A stretch of DNA of 64,000 bases from Steroidobacteraceae bacterium (lineage in GTDB: Bacteria; Pseudomonadota; Gammaproteobacteria; Steroidobacterales; Steroidobacteraceae). The notes below the pieces were generated by a model, which saw only the letters and a list, made by a program, of their open reading frames with translations, was not told the DNA's origin and did not search any database. The translations under genes and the position numbers were made by a program. This document shows, in pieces, positions 8,954 through 17,736 of the stretch (position 1 is its first letter; each line of letters begins with the position of its first letter). The stretch is from the NCBI GenBank assembly GCA_025451275.1, contig JANWKR010000091.1, positions 1-64,000 on the forward strand, given 5' to 3'.

Positions 8954-9637
8954 TCAGCGCCAGCTGGCGGCAGTGCCGGCGCGCGTGAGCGAGGCGGTCT
9001 GGCCGGCGATCTGGGCGCGCTCCTGGATCCACTTGTCGACGTCGTCGAGGTTGATGGCGGTGCTGGCCGGATTGGCACGCTGGGTGGCGAGCCAGCCCTT
9101 CATGGCGCCGAGGAGCTTACCGGCGAGGCCGCGGTCGCCGGAATACAGGTCGAGATAGGCCTGCTGCGCGTCCGAGATGCGGTTCAGGCCGAGGAATGCC
9201 TCACCGCGGTACTCGAGCGCGTCTGCGTAGCCGGGCTTGAGCGACAGGGCCTTCTCGTAGGCGGCCAGGGCCTCGTCGTACTTGCCGAGCTTGCGGCTCG
9301 AGTAGCCGAGGTAGTTCCAGGCCTCCGGCATGGTGAAGTCGAGGCTGGCCGCCTGCCTGAAGCTGTCGAGTGCCTTGCCGTACAGCTCCTGCGCTTCCTT
9401 CGCCTGCTTGTCCTTCTTGCCGGGGTCCTTGGCCTCGAGGGAGGCGGCCTGCGCCTTGTCGGCCTTCTTCACGTAGCGCACGCCGTCGTTGTAGGCCGAG
9501 CGTGCCAGGTCCGCGGGACTCTGCTGGCGCACCTCGGGCATGCGCTGCGGCATCGACATGGAGCCGCCGCCGTTCGACCAGGCGGGCAGCGCCGTGAGCA
9601 GCAGGCAGGCACAGGACACGGGGACCGCGGTGCGCAT
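8954..9637 (-). CDS. Exported TPR-repeat protein
   Basis: A 227-residue protein with a signal peptide (residues 1-21, ending PAWS) followed by a charged segment rich in Lys/Asp/Glu. Two clear tetratricopeptide repeats follow (PEAWNYLGYSSRKLGKYDEA and ADALEYRGEAFLGLNRISDA, about residues 105-165), so it is probably a periplasmic scaffold. The C-terminus (about 190-227) holds no further TPR. It ends where the di-heme protein gene begins, so the two are likely cotranscribed, and a role in assembling or docking that enzyme is possible but unproven. Confidence 0.75.
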   Translation of the reverse strand: MRTAVPVSCACLLLTALPAWSNGGGSMSMPQRMPEVRQQSPADLARSAYNDGVRYVKKADKAQAASLEAKDPGKKDKQAKEAQELYGKALDSFRQAASLDFTMPEAWNYLGYSSRKLGKYDEALAAYEKALSLKPGYADALEYRGEAFLGLNRISDAQQAYLDLYSGDRGLAGKLLGAMKGWLATQRANPASTAINLDDVDKWIQERAQIAGQTASLTRAGTAASWR

Positions 9638-9773
9638 GGGAACTCTCCTCGACGCGCCACGCTAGGCGCGCGCGCCTATGCTGCAGCGGCGCGGCGCGGC
9701 CGGCAACCGCGGGGAACCACAGCGCGCGTGGGCACCGTTCCCGTGCCACTGCCGCGGGTGGCGGCGCAGCGGG

Positions 9774-12257
9774 CTACTGTCCGCCCGCGTGCTTGCCCCA
9801 GCGGTAGTTGATCCGCAGGCCGAAGACCCGCGGCTCGTTGGTCGTCTCGCGCAGGTCGAAGTTGCCGGTGTTGGTGTAGATGATCGCGTTCTTGTCCGCG
9901 AGGTTGGTGACGTAGGCCTCGAGCAGCCAGTCGGAGTTCTCGGGGTTCAGCCCCAGGCGCAGATTGAGCAGGCTGTACTCCGGCTGCAGCATGCGCGGGA
10001 AGCCGTTCGAGCCGACCACGTGCAGGTCGTTCCACATGTCGCCCTTGTGGGCCATGTCGAGCTGTGCATAGCCGAGCAGCTGACCGCCGAGGGGATGCTC
10101 GTACCTGAGGTTCCAGCTGTAGTTGAAGTACGGCACGTAGGGGAGCCGCTCGCCGACATTGCCCTGGAAGGTGGCGTACGTGCTCGAGACCAGGTGCGAA
10201 TCGGTGTAGCTCGCCGAGGCCTGGAATGACCAGTTGTCGTTGAGCTTGTAGTCGACGTTCGACTCGACGCCGTAGATGCGCGCATCGCCGACGTTGGCGT
10301 TGAAGCTGCTCGAAGGGCACAGGTCGACGTCGTAGATGAGGGTCTGGAGATCCTTCCACTTCATGTAGTAGGCGGCGCCGTTCCACAGCAGCCGGCCGCC
10401 GAGGCTGGTGGTCTTCCAGCCGACCTCGAAGCTGTTGAGCGTATCGGGGGTGTAGTCATGCTGCACCCCGTTGGGGTTGCCGTTCGCGTCGACGTAGCAG
10501 CTCGGGGGCAAGGCATTGGTACCGCCGTCGCGGAAGCCCTGCGCGAAGTCGCCGTACAGCATGACGTGGTCGGTGAGCCGGTAGTTGATGCCGAACTTGC
10601 TGTTCCACTTGTGCGAGCTGCCCACCGACAGGGTCGAAGTCACCGGCTGATAGGCGAACTGGCCGTAGGGGCTGTAGTAACTGAAGTCCGAGTGGAAGTG
10701 CACCAGCCCCGCTTCGACGTTGAGCCGGTCGGTGATGTCGAAGTTGATGTTCGCGAATTCGGTGGTCTGCCGGTAGTCCGAGCGCGTGGTGTAGTCGTAC
10801 CACACCCCCGGAGGGAGCGAGGAAGCGGTGGTGTTGTAGTAATAGAGCTCGTACTGGAACGCGGCTCCGCCGGGCTGCAGTCCCGGCATGTAGTACGGAC
10901 TGCCGGAGTTCTTGTCGGTGGTCTTCTCCCAGTACAGGCCGGCGAGCCAATGAAAGCGTCCGCCCGCCTTCGAGGTAAGCCGCAGCTCGTCCGCCCAGCG
11001 CACCGGGTTGGTGTGGTACTCGTAGTACTGCAGCGGCACCTTGCAGCCGGTGAAGGGCGTGCCGCCGTAGGCCGGGTCGCTCTGGCAGGCGAAGCCCTCC
11101 TGCGAGCCGGGGGGCGCACCGTTGTGAAAGAACGGCGTGTAGGAGGGGGCGAAGTTCTGCATGTACTGCGAGTACTCGTCCCAGCGCCGCGTGGGCAGCG
11201 ACCAGTAGGTGCTCGCGAACACCAGGTCGGCGATGCCGACGTCCCCGTCCAGGCGCGCCTCCCAGAGCTTGGCTTGATTGCCGAGCTGCTCCGGGCCAAA
11301 GCGCTCGACGGTGCGGGGCGCCAGGGTCGGATCCTCGTCCCAGGCGCCGAAGGCGTTCATGCGCTGATAGTCGCTGGTAAAGAGCGCGCTCCACTTCTCG
11401 TTGATCTGCCACTTGAGGGCGATGCGCGCGCCCTCCTGGTGCTCGCGATTGAAATCGTTGCGCGCCCAGGCCGAGTTGTCCGACACGGCGCCGTTCACCC
11501 AGGTGCGCGTCACCAGCTTGTTGTCGATGAAGCCGCCGTGCGAGGCGCTGAAGGCCGAGACGCGCAGGCCGAGCGTGCCGCTGATCAGCGGGATGTTGAG
11601 GAAGCCCTCGTAGGTTTGGTTGGTACGACCGTCCTGGATCTTGCCGCCGTCGAGGTCGATGCCGGCGCTGAAGTTGCTGACGTCAGGTTTGTTGGTGATG
11701 TAGCGCACCGCGCCAGCCATGGAGCCGGCGCCGAAGGTCGTACCCTGTGGACCGTTGAGCACCTCGATGCGTTCGATGTCGTACAGGTGCAGGTCGGGCT
11801 GCACGCCGTACCAGCTGAGCGAATTGTCGTCGAGGAAGAATCCGGTCGCGGAGCTGTTGGCGTAGTTCGGGTTACTGCCGTCGGAGACGCCGCGCATGAA
11901 GAAGGTCTGGGTGCCCGGTCCGATGCTGATGAAGGATATGGACGGCACCTTGGCCGCATAGTCGTCGAAGCTCGTGATGCCGAGGTTCTGCACGTCCTTG
12001 CTCGTGAACACATCAATGCTGATGGGCACCGTCTGCAGGTTCTCTTCGCGCTTGCGCGCCGTCACCACCACTTCCTGCAGCGCACCGCCGCCGGTCTCGG
12101 CCGCCGCCGCGGCGGCGTCCACCGCGTACGCGCGCCCTGCCGCGGCACCGGCCAGCGCGGTCGCGACTGCCACGCCTATTTTGGAAGCTGGGCTCCCCGA
12201 GCGTGGGAAGCGGGAGAGGGACGGACCACGGGTGATTCGATTGCGGATAGATGACAT
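9774..12257 (-). CDS. TonB-dependent outer-membrane receptor
   Basis: An 827-residue outer-membrane gated transporter. A long signal region (about 1-45, ending AYA) is followed by a TonB box-like EVVVTARKREENLQ. Next comes the plug domain (FTSKDVQNLGI, FFMRGVSDG, IERIEVLNGPQGTTFGAGSMAGAVRYITNKP, about 60-190) and then a barrel of alternating aromatic strands. The repertoire resembles the large IroN/FecA-like class common in Sphingomonads and Steroidobacter relatives. The ligand cannot be inferred. The last strand reads GLRINYRW but is followed by seven extra residues (GKHAGGQ), so the protein lacks the usual terminal aromatic. It is adjacent to a TPR-sulfotransferase gene. Confidence 0.92.
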   Translation of the reverse strand: MSSIRNRITRGPSLSRFPRSGSPASKIGVAVATALAGAAAGRAYAVDAAAAAAETGGGALQEVVVTARKREENLQTVPISIDVFTSKDVQNLGITSFDDYAAKVPSISFISIGPGTQTFFMRGVSDGSNPNYANSSATGFFLDDNSLSWYGVQPDLHLYDIERIEVLNGPQGTTFGAGSMAGAVRYITNKPDVSNFSAGIDLDGGKIQDGRTNQTYEGFLNIPLISGTLGLRVSAFSASHGGFIDNKLVTRTWVNGAVSDNSAWARNDFNREHQEGARIALKWQINEKWSALFTSDYQRMNAFGAWDEDPTLAPRTVERFGPEQLGNQAKLWEARLDGDVGIADLVFASTYWSLPTRRWDEYSQYMQNFAPSYTPFFHNGAPPGSQEGFACQSDPAYGGTPFTGCKVPLQYYEYHTNPVRWADELRLTSKAGGRFHWLAGLYWEKTTDKNSGSPYYMPGLQPGGAAFQYELYYYNTTASSLPPGVWYDYTTRSDYRQTTEFANINFDITDRLNVEAGLVHFHSDFSYYSPYGQFAYQPVTSTLSVGSSHKWNSKFGINYRLTDHVMLYGDFAQGFRDGGTNALPPSCYVDANGNPNGVQHDYTPDTLNSFEVGWKTTSLGGRLLWNGAAYYMKWKDLQTLIYDVDLCPSSSFNANVGDARIYGVESNVDYKLNDNWSFQASASYTDSHLVSSTYATFQGNVGERLPYVPYFNYSWNLRYEHPLGGQLLGYAQLDMAHKGDMWNDLHVVGSNGFPRMLQPEYSLLNLRLGLNPENSDWLLEAYVTNLADKNAIIYTNTGNFDLRETTNEPRVFGLRINYRWGKHAGGQ

Positions 12258-12370
12258 CCGAGACCTCCCCGACGACTTATCTGTGAGCGCTGCCGGCCGC
12301 TGGCTGCGCTGCCGTGATCATCCTTTGAGGCGTTGTCTCTAGTCAACGACCGTTCAACAGCGCCGCGCGC

Positions 12371-14374
12371 TCAGGCGAAGCGCTCGAGGCAGTCGCCGAG
12401 CGCATGTCGCAGGGGTTCAAGCTCTTGCGCAAAATTGCGCCAGTAGCCCACCCCGCTGGTATATATCGGCTGTCGCACCTGCTCGGCGCTCGGGGTGCGC
12501 ACCGCGCGCTGGGTCTCGTGAAAGCTGAGGCACCCGGCCTCGAATTCAAGCCCGCAATGCTCGAGCAGGCGACGGATGTTCGCCTCCGGATCGCGCACCA
12601 AATCCTCGTACTGGACATGCAGCACCTTGTGGGGCAGCACGCGATCCCAGTGGTCCATGAGGGCCAGGTAGCTGCGGTAGTAGCGGCCGAGATCCTCGAG
12701 GTCGTAGCTGAAGGTCTGCCCCGAGGCGAAGTGCTGCTTGAAGGTGCTGAAGCAGGCGTCCATGGGGTGGCGGCGTACGTCGACGATGGTCGCGTGCGGC
12801 AGGATGCAGTGAATGAGCCCGACGTGGCTGAAATTGTTCGGCAGCTTGTCGGTGAAGCGCTCACGCCCGCGCCGCAGCGGCAGAGTCTCGCGCAGGTAGC
12901 GGCCGCCGAGCTCGGCCAGCTGCGCGGCGGAGTAGGCATTGAGCTGTTCCGGGTAACCGTCGCGGTTGGCGCCGCTGTCCTCGCATTCGCGCACGATGTT
13001 GAGGATGTTCGGCAACTCCATGGTGCCGTCCACGCGCGAGTGGCTCGCGAGAATCTGTTCCACCAGCGTGGAGCCCGAGCGCGGCAGGCCGACGATGAAG
13101 ATCGGCGCGAGGCTCGGGTCGCCGCTGCCGCCGTGGGCCGCGAAGAACTCGCTGCTGAAGAAGGCGCGGATGCGCGCGCTGCGCTGCTCGAAGCTGGCGC
13201 TGTCGAAGGGCGCCTCACGTCGCCGCGTGGCGTTGCCCTGCGCATAGGCGGCGAAGGCTTCGGGATAGCGCCGGCGCTGCTCCAGGGCCTTGCCGACGGC
13301 GAAGTACAGCTGCGCCCCGCCGGGGCGCTGGCCGACGCCCTCGGCCACGCGGCTCTCCATGGCCTCGAGCTCGGCGTCGCTGAATGAGTAGTTCTTGAGA
13401 TCCGCCAGGCTCCAGTAGGCCTCGGGGTTGGCCGGGTCGGCCGCGAGCACCGCCTTGTAGGACGCCTCACTGTCGGCGCGCCGGCCGAGCGTGCGCTGGA
13501 CGTGGCCGATCGACATGCGGATCCGCAGCTCCTCGGGCTTGAACCGCGCGGCGTGCTGGTAGGCTTCCAGCGCCTCCTCGTGGCGCATGAAGCGGACCGC
13601 GACCGAGGCAACGGTGACCCAGGTCTGTGGATTTTCCGGCTCGATCTGCAGCAGCTGGCGGGCGGCGGCGTGCGCCTCCTCGACGCGTCCCATGGCCAGC
13701 AGCGCCGGCCCCAGCCCGCGGTACGCGAGCGGCACGTGGGCCGACTGCTTGAGCGCGTGGCGCAGCAGCCGCTCGGCGTCGTGCGGCACGTCGGCCGCGA
13801 GTGACAGCGCCGCCAGGCCGCACAACGCCGCCACGTGGCCCGCATCCTGCTGCAGGATTTCCCGGAACAGCTGCTCGGCACGCTTGCGATCGTCGGCCAC
13901 CAGCGCCGCGGTCGCCTCCTCGACGCGTGGCCGCGCCGGCTCCGTGACCCGGGCGCGCTCGAAGGCGATGCGGGCTTCGGCATACAGTCCGAGGTCGACG
14001 AGCGTATCGCCGTAGGCGAGCCAGGCGCGGTGATGGCGTGGCGCCTTCTCGAGCACCCGCCGCACCTCGGCGCGCGACTCGGCGGTACGGCCGGCGCGGC
14101 GGTAGGCGCGCGCCAGGTCCACGCGCGCCTCGGCGAATTCGGGAGCGCTGGCCAGCACGCGCTCCAGGAGCGCGATGCTCTCCTCGATCCGCTCCTGGTC
14201 GAGCAGCGCCGCGCCGATCAGCCAGAGGCAGTTGACCTCTCCCGGACATTGCGCCTCGAGCGAGCGCAGCCAGCCTTCGGCCCGCAACGCCTGTCCCGCG
14301 CGCAGTGCCGCGTGCGCCTGGCGCAGGTTTGCGGCGAAACCCGGTGGTGGCGACTTCGCAAGGGGCGCAGCCAT
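12371..14374 (-). CDS. TPR-containing sulfotransferase family protein
   Basis: A 667-residue fusion of about 350 residues of tetratricopeptide repeats and a C-terminal sulfotransferase domain. The PAPS-binding 5'-phosphosulfate loop is FIVGLPRSGSTLVEQILASH (about residue 390), and the 3'-phosphate motif is VDVRRHPMDACFSTFKQHF. TPR units such as WLAYGDTLVDLGLYAEARIA recur through the first half. Proteins of this architecture often sit next to TonB-dependent receptors, as here, but their acceptor is unknown. It is separated from the receptor by 113 bases and reads the same way. The start is ATG at 14374, with the S9 peptidase promoter immediately beyond. Confidence 0.9.
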   Translation of the reverse strand: MAAPLAKSPPPGFAANLRQAHAALRAGQALRAEGWLRSLEAQCPGEVNCLWLIGAALLDQERIEESIALLERVLASAPEFAEARVDLARAYRRAGRTAESRAEVRRVLEKAPRHHRAWLAYGDTLVDLGLYAEARIAFERARVTEPARPRVEEATAALVADDRKRAEQLFREILQQDAGHVAALCGLAALSLAADVPHDAERLLRHALKQSAHVPLAYRGLGPALLAMGRVEEAHAAARQLLQIEPENPQTWVTVASVAVRFMRHEEALEAYQHAARFKPEELRIRMSIGHVQRTLGRRADSEASYKAVLAADPANPEAYWSLADLKNYSFSDAELEAMESRVAEGVGQRPGGAQLYFAVGKALEQRRRYPEAFAAYAQGNATRRREAPFDSASFEQRSARIRAFFSSEFFAAHGGSGDPSLAPIFIVGLPRSGSTLVEQILASHSRVDGTMELPNILNIVRECEDSGANRDGYPEQLNAYSAAQLAELGGRYLRETLPLRRGRERFTDKLPNNFSHVGLIHCILPHATIVDVRRHPMDACFSTFKQHFASGQTFSYDLEDLGRYYRSYLALMDHWDRVLPHKVLHVQYEDLVRDPEANIRRLLEHCGLEFEAGCLSFHETQRAVRTPSAEQVRQPIYTSGVGYWRNFAQELEPLRHALGDCLERFA

Positions 14375-14383
14375 CTGTGCAGT

Positions 14384-14414
14384 TTGCCTCGGCCGCGGGG
14401 GTTCGGGCTACACT
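14384..14414 (+). promoter_or_regulatory. Putative sigma-70 promoter of the S9 peptidase gene
   Basis: TTGCCT at 14384-14389 and TACACT at 14409-14414 with a 19-base spacer, ending 44 bases before the GTG start. The spacer is two bases longer than ideal. Confidence 0.4.
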
Positions 14415-14458
14415 CACGCACGCGCCCCGGTCCGGCGCGCCAAACACTGCGAGACATC

Positions 14459-16435
14459 GTGCGCCTGACACGCCTGCAGACTGCTTTTGCCCTGATACTC
14501 GGCCTCACCCCGCTGGCAGCGCTCGCGGGGCGGCCGCTCGAACCTGCCGACTGGTACCGCTTCCGGGCCGTGTCGGATCTGCAGATCGCCCCCGACGGCC
14601 GTGCGGTCGCCTACCTCGTGACGCGCTACGACCGTGCCTCCGACCAGAGTCTGCGCGAGCTGTGGCTCGCCGACTGGGATGGCCGCCACGCCGCGGCGCG
14701 CGCGCACGGGCTGAGCGCCAGCGAGCCGCGCTTCAGTCCCGACGGGCGCCTGAGCTATCTCGCGGCCCGCGCGCAGGACGCCCCGGCGCAGCTGTGGCTG
14801 CTCGGGCGGCATGGCGAGAAGCCGCGGCAGCTCTCGCACGTCAGTGACGAGATTGAATCCTATGCCTGGGCGCCGGACGGGCGTCACGTGGTGCTCGTGA
14901 TGCGCGCGGGCGAGCACGGGCAGCCCCAACCTCAGGTCATCGACGCCTATCACTTCAAGGAGGACGTCGAGGGCTATCTCACCGCCGAGTCGCGCACCCA
15001 CCTGTACCTGCTGGATGTCGCGAGCGGCGCCTGCCAGGCGCTCGCGGCCGACCCCGCGCGCGCCGACTCGCACCCGGTGTTCTCTCCCGACGGACGGCAG
15101 CTGGCGTTCATCGGCAATGGTTCCGCGCGCGCCAGCGCCGGGCGCGACGAGATCTACCTCATGGATCCCCGTCCGGGCGCGCTGCCGCGGCTGCTGCTGT
15201 CGACCTGGTCACCGAACAACCACTGGCTGTCCTTCAGCCCCGACGGGCGGCAGCTCGGCTTCCTGCAGGGCGAGGCGCTGCGCTACAACGCCTACATCGA
15301 CGATTCGCTGGCGCTGGCGGATGCTGGCAGCGGCGCCGTGCGCGCCCTGACCGCGCCGCTGGATCGAGGCATCTACTCGCCGCGCTTCACCAGCGATGGG
15401 GGTGCCGTCATGTTCGCTGTCGAGGACGACGGGCGGCAGTATCCGGCGCAGGTAACGCTCGCGAGCGGCGAGATCGCGCCCTTGGCGAGCGGTCCCGAGG
15501 TGATCAAGGAACTCGCGACCGCCGCCGGTCACACCGCGGTGCTCGCCTCCCATGATAGCCAGCCGGTCGAAGTGTTCGCGCTCGAGAACGGCCGCCTGCG
15601 AGCGCTGAGCGCCCAGAACCGGGCGCTGTTCGCCGAGCTCACGCTCGGCTCGCTCGAGGACATCGCCTTCAAGAGCCGCGACGGTACCGAGATCCACGGG
15701 CAGATCGTGAAGCCTCCGGGCTATGAGAGCGGCCGCCGCTATCCGACGCTTTTGTGGATCCACGGGGGTCCCCAGGGCCAGGACGATCACTCGCTCGAGC
15801 TCGAGGCCTATGGGCCCCCTCTGGAGCGGCTGCTGTTCGCGAGCCACGGCTACGTGGTGCTCGCCGTCAACTATCGCGGCGGCACCGGGCGCGGTGCCGC
15901 CTTTGCGCACGCGATCGCCGCTGACTGGGGACACCTCGAGGTCGAGGACCTGCTCGCGGGGGTAGACTGGGCCGTCAGGGAGGGCATCGCCGATCCCGAA
16001 CGGCTCGGGGTCGGCGGCTGGAGCTACGGCGGGCTCCTCACGGACTACGCCATTGCCAGCGACACGCGCTTCAAGGCCGCCATCAGCGGCGCCGGCAGCG
16101 GCGATCAGGTGGGGATGTACGGGACCGACGAATACATCATCGAGGACGACAACGAGATCGGGCCGCCCTGGCGCAGCACCGAGCTGTGGCTGAAGCTCTC
16201 CTATCCGTTCTTCCACGCCGACCGCATCCACACCCCGACGCTGTTCCTGGGCGGGGACCGCGACTTCGACGTGCCGATCGGCGGCGGCGAGCAGATGTAC
16301 CAGGCCCTGCGCAGCCTCGAGGTGCCCGCGCAGCTCGTCGTCTACCCCGGGGAGTATCACACCTTCAGCCGCCCGAGCTTCCTGGTGGACCGCTGGCAGC
16401 GCTATCTCGACTGGATGGCGAGATACCTGCGCTGA
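14459..16435 (+). CDS. Secreted S9 family prolyl oligopeptidase-like peptidase
   Basis: A serine peptidase of the DPP IV/acylaminoacyl-peptidase group (658 residues). The GTG at 14459 was chosen because it gives a clean signal peptide (RLTRLQTAFALILG to LAALA, cleavage near residue 23); the frame stays open far upstream only by composition. Residues about 30-400 are a WD-like beta-propeller with FSPDGR-type repeats (RFSPDGRLSYL, VFSPDGRQLAF, SFSPDGRQLGF). The alpha/beta-hydrolase domain carries nucleophile GGWSYGG, aspartate in GGDRDFDVPIGG and histidine in GEYHTFSRP. It probably degrades oligopeptides in the periplasm. Its TGA abuts the stop of the convergent glyoxalase II gene. Confidence 0.92.
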   Translation: MRLTRLQTAFALILGLTPLAALAGRPLEPADWYRFRAVSDLQIAPDGRAVAYLVTRYDRASDQSLRELWLADWDGRHAAARAHGLSASEPRFSPDGRLSYLAARAQDAPAQLWLLGRHGEKPRQLSHVSDEIESYAWAPDGRHVVLVMRAGEHGQPQPQVIDAYHFKEDVEGYLTAESRTHLYLLDVASGACQALAADPARADSHPVFSPDGRQLAFIGNGSARASAGRDEIYLMDPRPGALPRLLLSTWSPNNHWLSFSPDGRQLGFLQGEALRYNAYIDDSLALADAGSGAVRALTAPLDRGIYSPRFTSDGGAVMFAVEDDGRQYPAQVTLASGEIAPLASGPEVIKELATAAGHTAVLASHDSQPVEVFALENGRLRALSAQNRALFAELTLGSLEDIAFKSRDGTEIHGQIVKPPGYESGRRYPTLLWIHGGPQGQDDHSLELEAYGPPLERLLFASHGYVVLAVNYRGGTGRGAAFAHAIAADWGHLEVEDLLAGVDWAVREGIADPERLGVGGWSYGGLLTDYAIASDTRFKAAISGAGSGDQVGMYGTDEYIIEDDNEIGPPWRSTELWLKLSYPFFHADRIHTPTLFLGGDRDFDVPIGGGEQMYQALRSLEVPAQLVVYPGEYHTFSRPSFLVDRWQRYLDWMARYLR

Positions 16436-17227
16436 TCACCAGCGGTTGCGCAGCTCGCGCAGCCTGACGAACACGGTCTGCGCATCCGGCCGCTCCGGCA
16501 GGTCGGGGAACTTCGCCCGCAGCCCGGCGATCACCGCCGGCTGCTGCAGGCGGAAGAAGGTGTTGATGTGCAGCTCCTCGGCCAGCGTCGTGACGTGCGC
16601 CGCGGCCGGAGCGTGCGTGCGCGCCGCCTCCAGCAGCCGGGCCGCCTCCGCGTTGCCCGGCTCGCGGTCGAGCGTGAACTCGAGGTTGCGGGCCAGGTAC
16701 TCGTGGCCCGGGTAGATGCGCGTCGCCGGCGGCAGGCGCGCCAGCTGCGTGACGAAGGTGTGGTAGAGCGCCTCGGGCGCGCCGCCGTTATAGCAGTTGC
16801 CGGCGCCGGCGTTGAACAGCGTGTCGCCGCAGAACAGTGCCGGCTCTTCGGTGTGTGACAGCAGGCACACGTGCGTCATGGTGTGTCCGGGTGTGTCGAG
16901 GCACTCGAGCTCGACCGTGCGCCCGACGCGGATCAGGTCGCCGCGCGCGAGGCCGCGATCGACGCCGCCGATGCGGCTCGCGGCCCCGGCATGCGCCGCC
17001 ACGGTGGCCCCGGTCGCAGCCTTGAGCGGGGCGTTCCCGCCGGTGTGGTCGCCGTGCTCGTGCGTGTTCACGATCTGCGTGATCCGCCAGCCGCGCACCC
17101 GCGCCGCCTCCAGGCACAGCCGCCACTCGAGCGGGTCCACGGCCAGCGCCTCGCCGGTCTCCGGGCAGGCGATCAGGTAGTGGAAATTGCGCAGCGCGTT
17201 TCCCGACCAGATGCGTTCCGTGAGCAT
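16436..17227 (-). CDS. gloB: Hydroxyacylglutathione hydrolase (glyoxalase II)
   Basis: A metallo-beta-lactamase-fold enzyme that hydrolyses S-D-lactoylglutathione to D-lactate and glutathione, the second step of methylglyoxal detoxification (263 residues, normal length). The metal motif THEHGDH lies at residues 55-61. Further ligands are in DTPGHTMTHVCLL and CGDTLFNAGAGNCYNGG, and GHEYLARNLEFTLD opens the C-terminal glutathione-binding region. The end VFVRLRELRNRW matches the family. It is transcribed away from a small conserved gene and ends back to back with the S9 peptidase gene in a TGATCA palindrome. Confidence 0.95.
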   Translation of the reverse strand: MLTERIWSGNALRNFHYLIACPETGEALAVDPLEWRLCLEAARVRGWRITQIVNTHEHGDHTGGNAPLKAATGATVAAHAGAASRIGGVDRGLARGDLIRVGRTVELECLDTPGHTMTHVCLLSHTEEPALFCGDTLFNAGAGNCYNGGAPEALYHTFVTQLARLPPATRIYPGHEYLARNLEFTLDREPGNAEAARLLEAARTHAPAAAHVTTLAEELHINTFFRLQQPAVIAGLRAKFPDLPERPDAQTVFVRLRELRNRW

Positions 17228-17284
17228 GGGCCCGTCCTTTTATGTAGCGTCCCTGCAACGTACCCCGGAACCGGCGGCGCGCGC

Positions 17285-17290
17285 CATAAT
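17285..17290 (+). promoter_or_regulatory. Probable -10 element (CATAAT) giving a leaderless transcript
   Basis: CATAAT ends exactly six bases before the ATG at 17297, so a normal start point would fall on the start codon. No good -35 is visible. Confidence 0.4.
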
Positions 17291-17296
17291 GAGCGC

Positions 17297-17734
17297 ATGA
17301 CGCACACCTTCCTGTTCCAGCCGGCGGTGTGGACCTCGACCGGGACGGTGTGGCGCGCGGACGGCGAGCCGCTGGAGGCGGTGGGCCGCACCGAGATCGC
17401 GCATCGCCCGGAATGCTGGCTGCTGTCGGGCACGCTGAAGGTGCTCGGCTCCCCGCCGGCGGAGTTCGTGCACGCCTACCTGATCGAGCCGCCCCAGCCC
17501 GAGCACGTCGGCATGAAGTGGACCTTCGAGAGCGCCATGTTCGGCAAGCTGCAGGGGCGCTTTGCGGCCATCGGCCCGTCGATCCTGTCGGTGTACGGCT
17601 GCGTTGCTTCCGGCTACTACGGCTCCGAGCACCTCGGCCAGGTCGACGCCGACACCTACCGCACCGCCGGCATGATGCTGCTGCAGGACAAGATCGTGTA
17701 CTCGTGGCAGATGCTGCTGAAGCGGGGGGCGTGA
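17297..17734 (+). CDS. Conserved hypothetical protein, 145 residues
   Basis: Starts MTHTFLFQPAVWTSTGTVW and contains MKWTFESAMFGKLQGRFAAIG and ASGYYGSEHLGQVDADTYRTAG. It has no signal peptide or membrane segment and is mostly beta-strand in character. The regularly spaced aromatic and glycine residues suggest a small beta-barrel, lipocalin-like fold, but I do not recognise a named family. The ATG at 17297 was chosen over the longer open frame because it follows the divergent gloB promoter region and a -10-like box. The gene stops three bases before the pirin ATG, so the two form an operon. Confidence 0.75.
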   Translation: MTHTFLFQPAVWTSTGTVWRADGEPLEAVGRTEIAHRPECWLLSGTLKVLGSPPAEFVHAYLIEPPQPEHVGMKWTFESAMFGKLQGRFAAIGPSILSVYGCVASGYYGSEHLGQVDADTYRTAGMMLLQDKIVYSWQMLLKRGA

Positions 17735-17736
17735 GC

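Noticed and set aside
10458-12254. A 598-codon open frame on the plus strand opposite the TonB receptor, and similar long frames at 24858-26477, 31345-33486 and 4811-6733
   Set aside because: They are mirror frames of well-recognised minus-strand genes, produced by high GC; translations are repetitive in Arg/His/Gln/Glu with no family resemblance.
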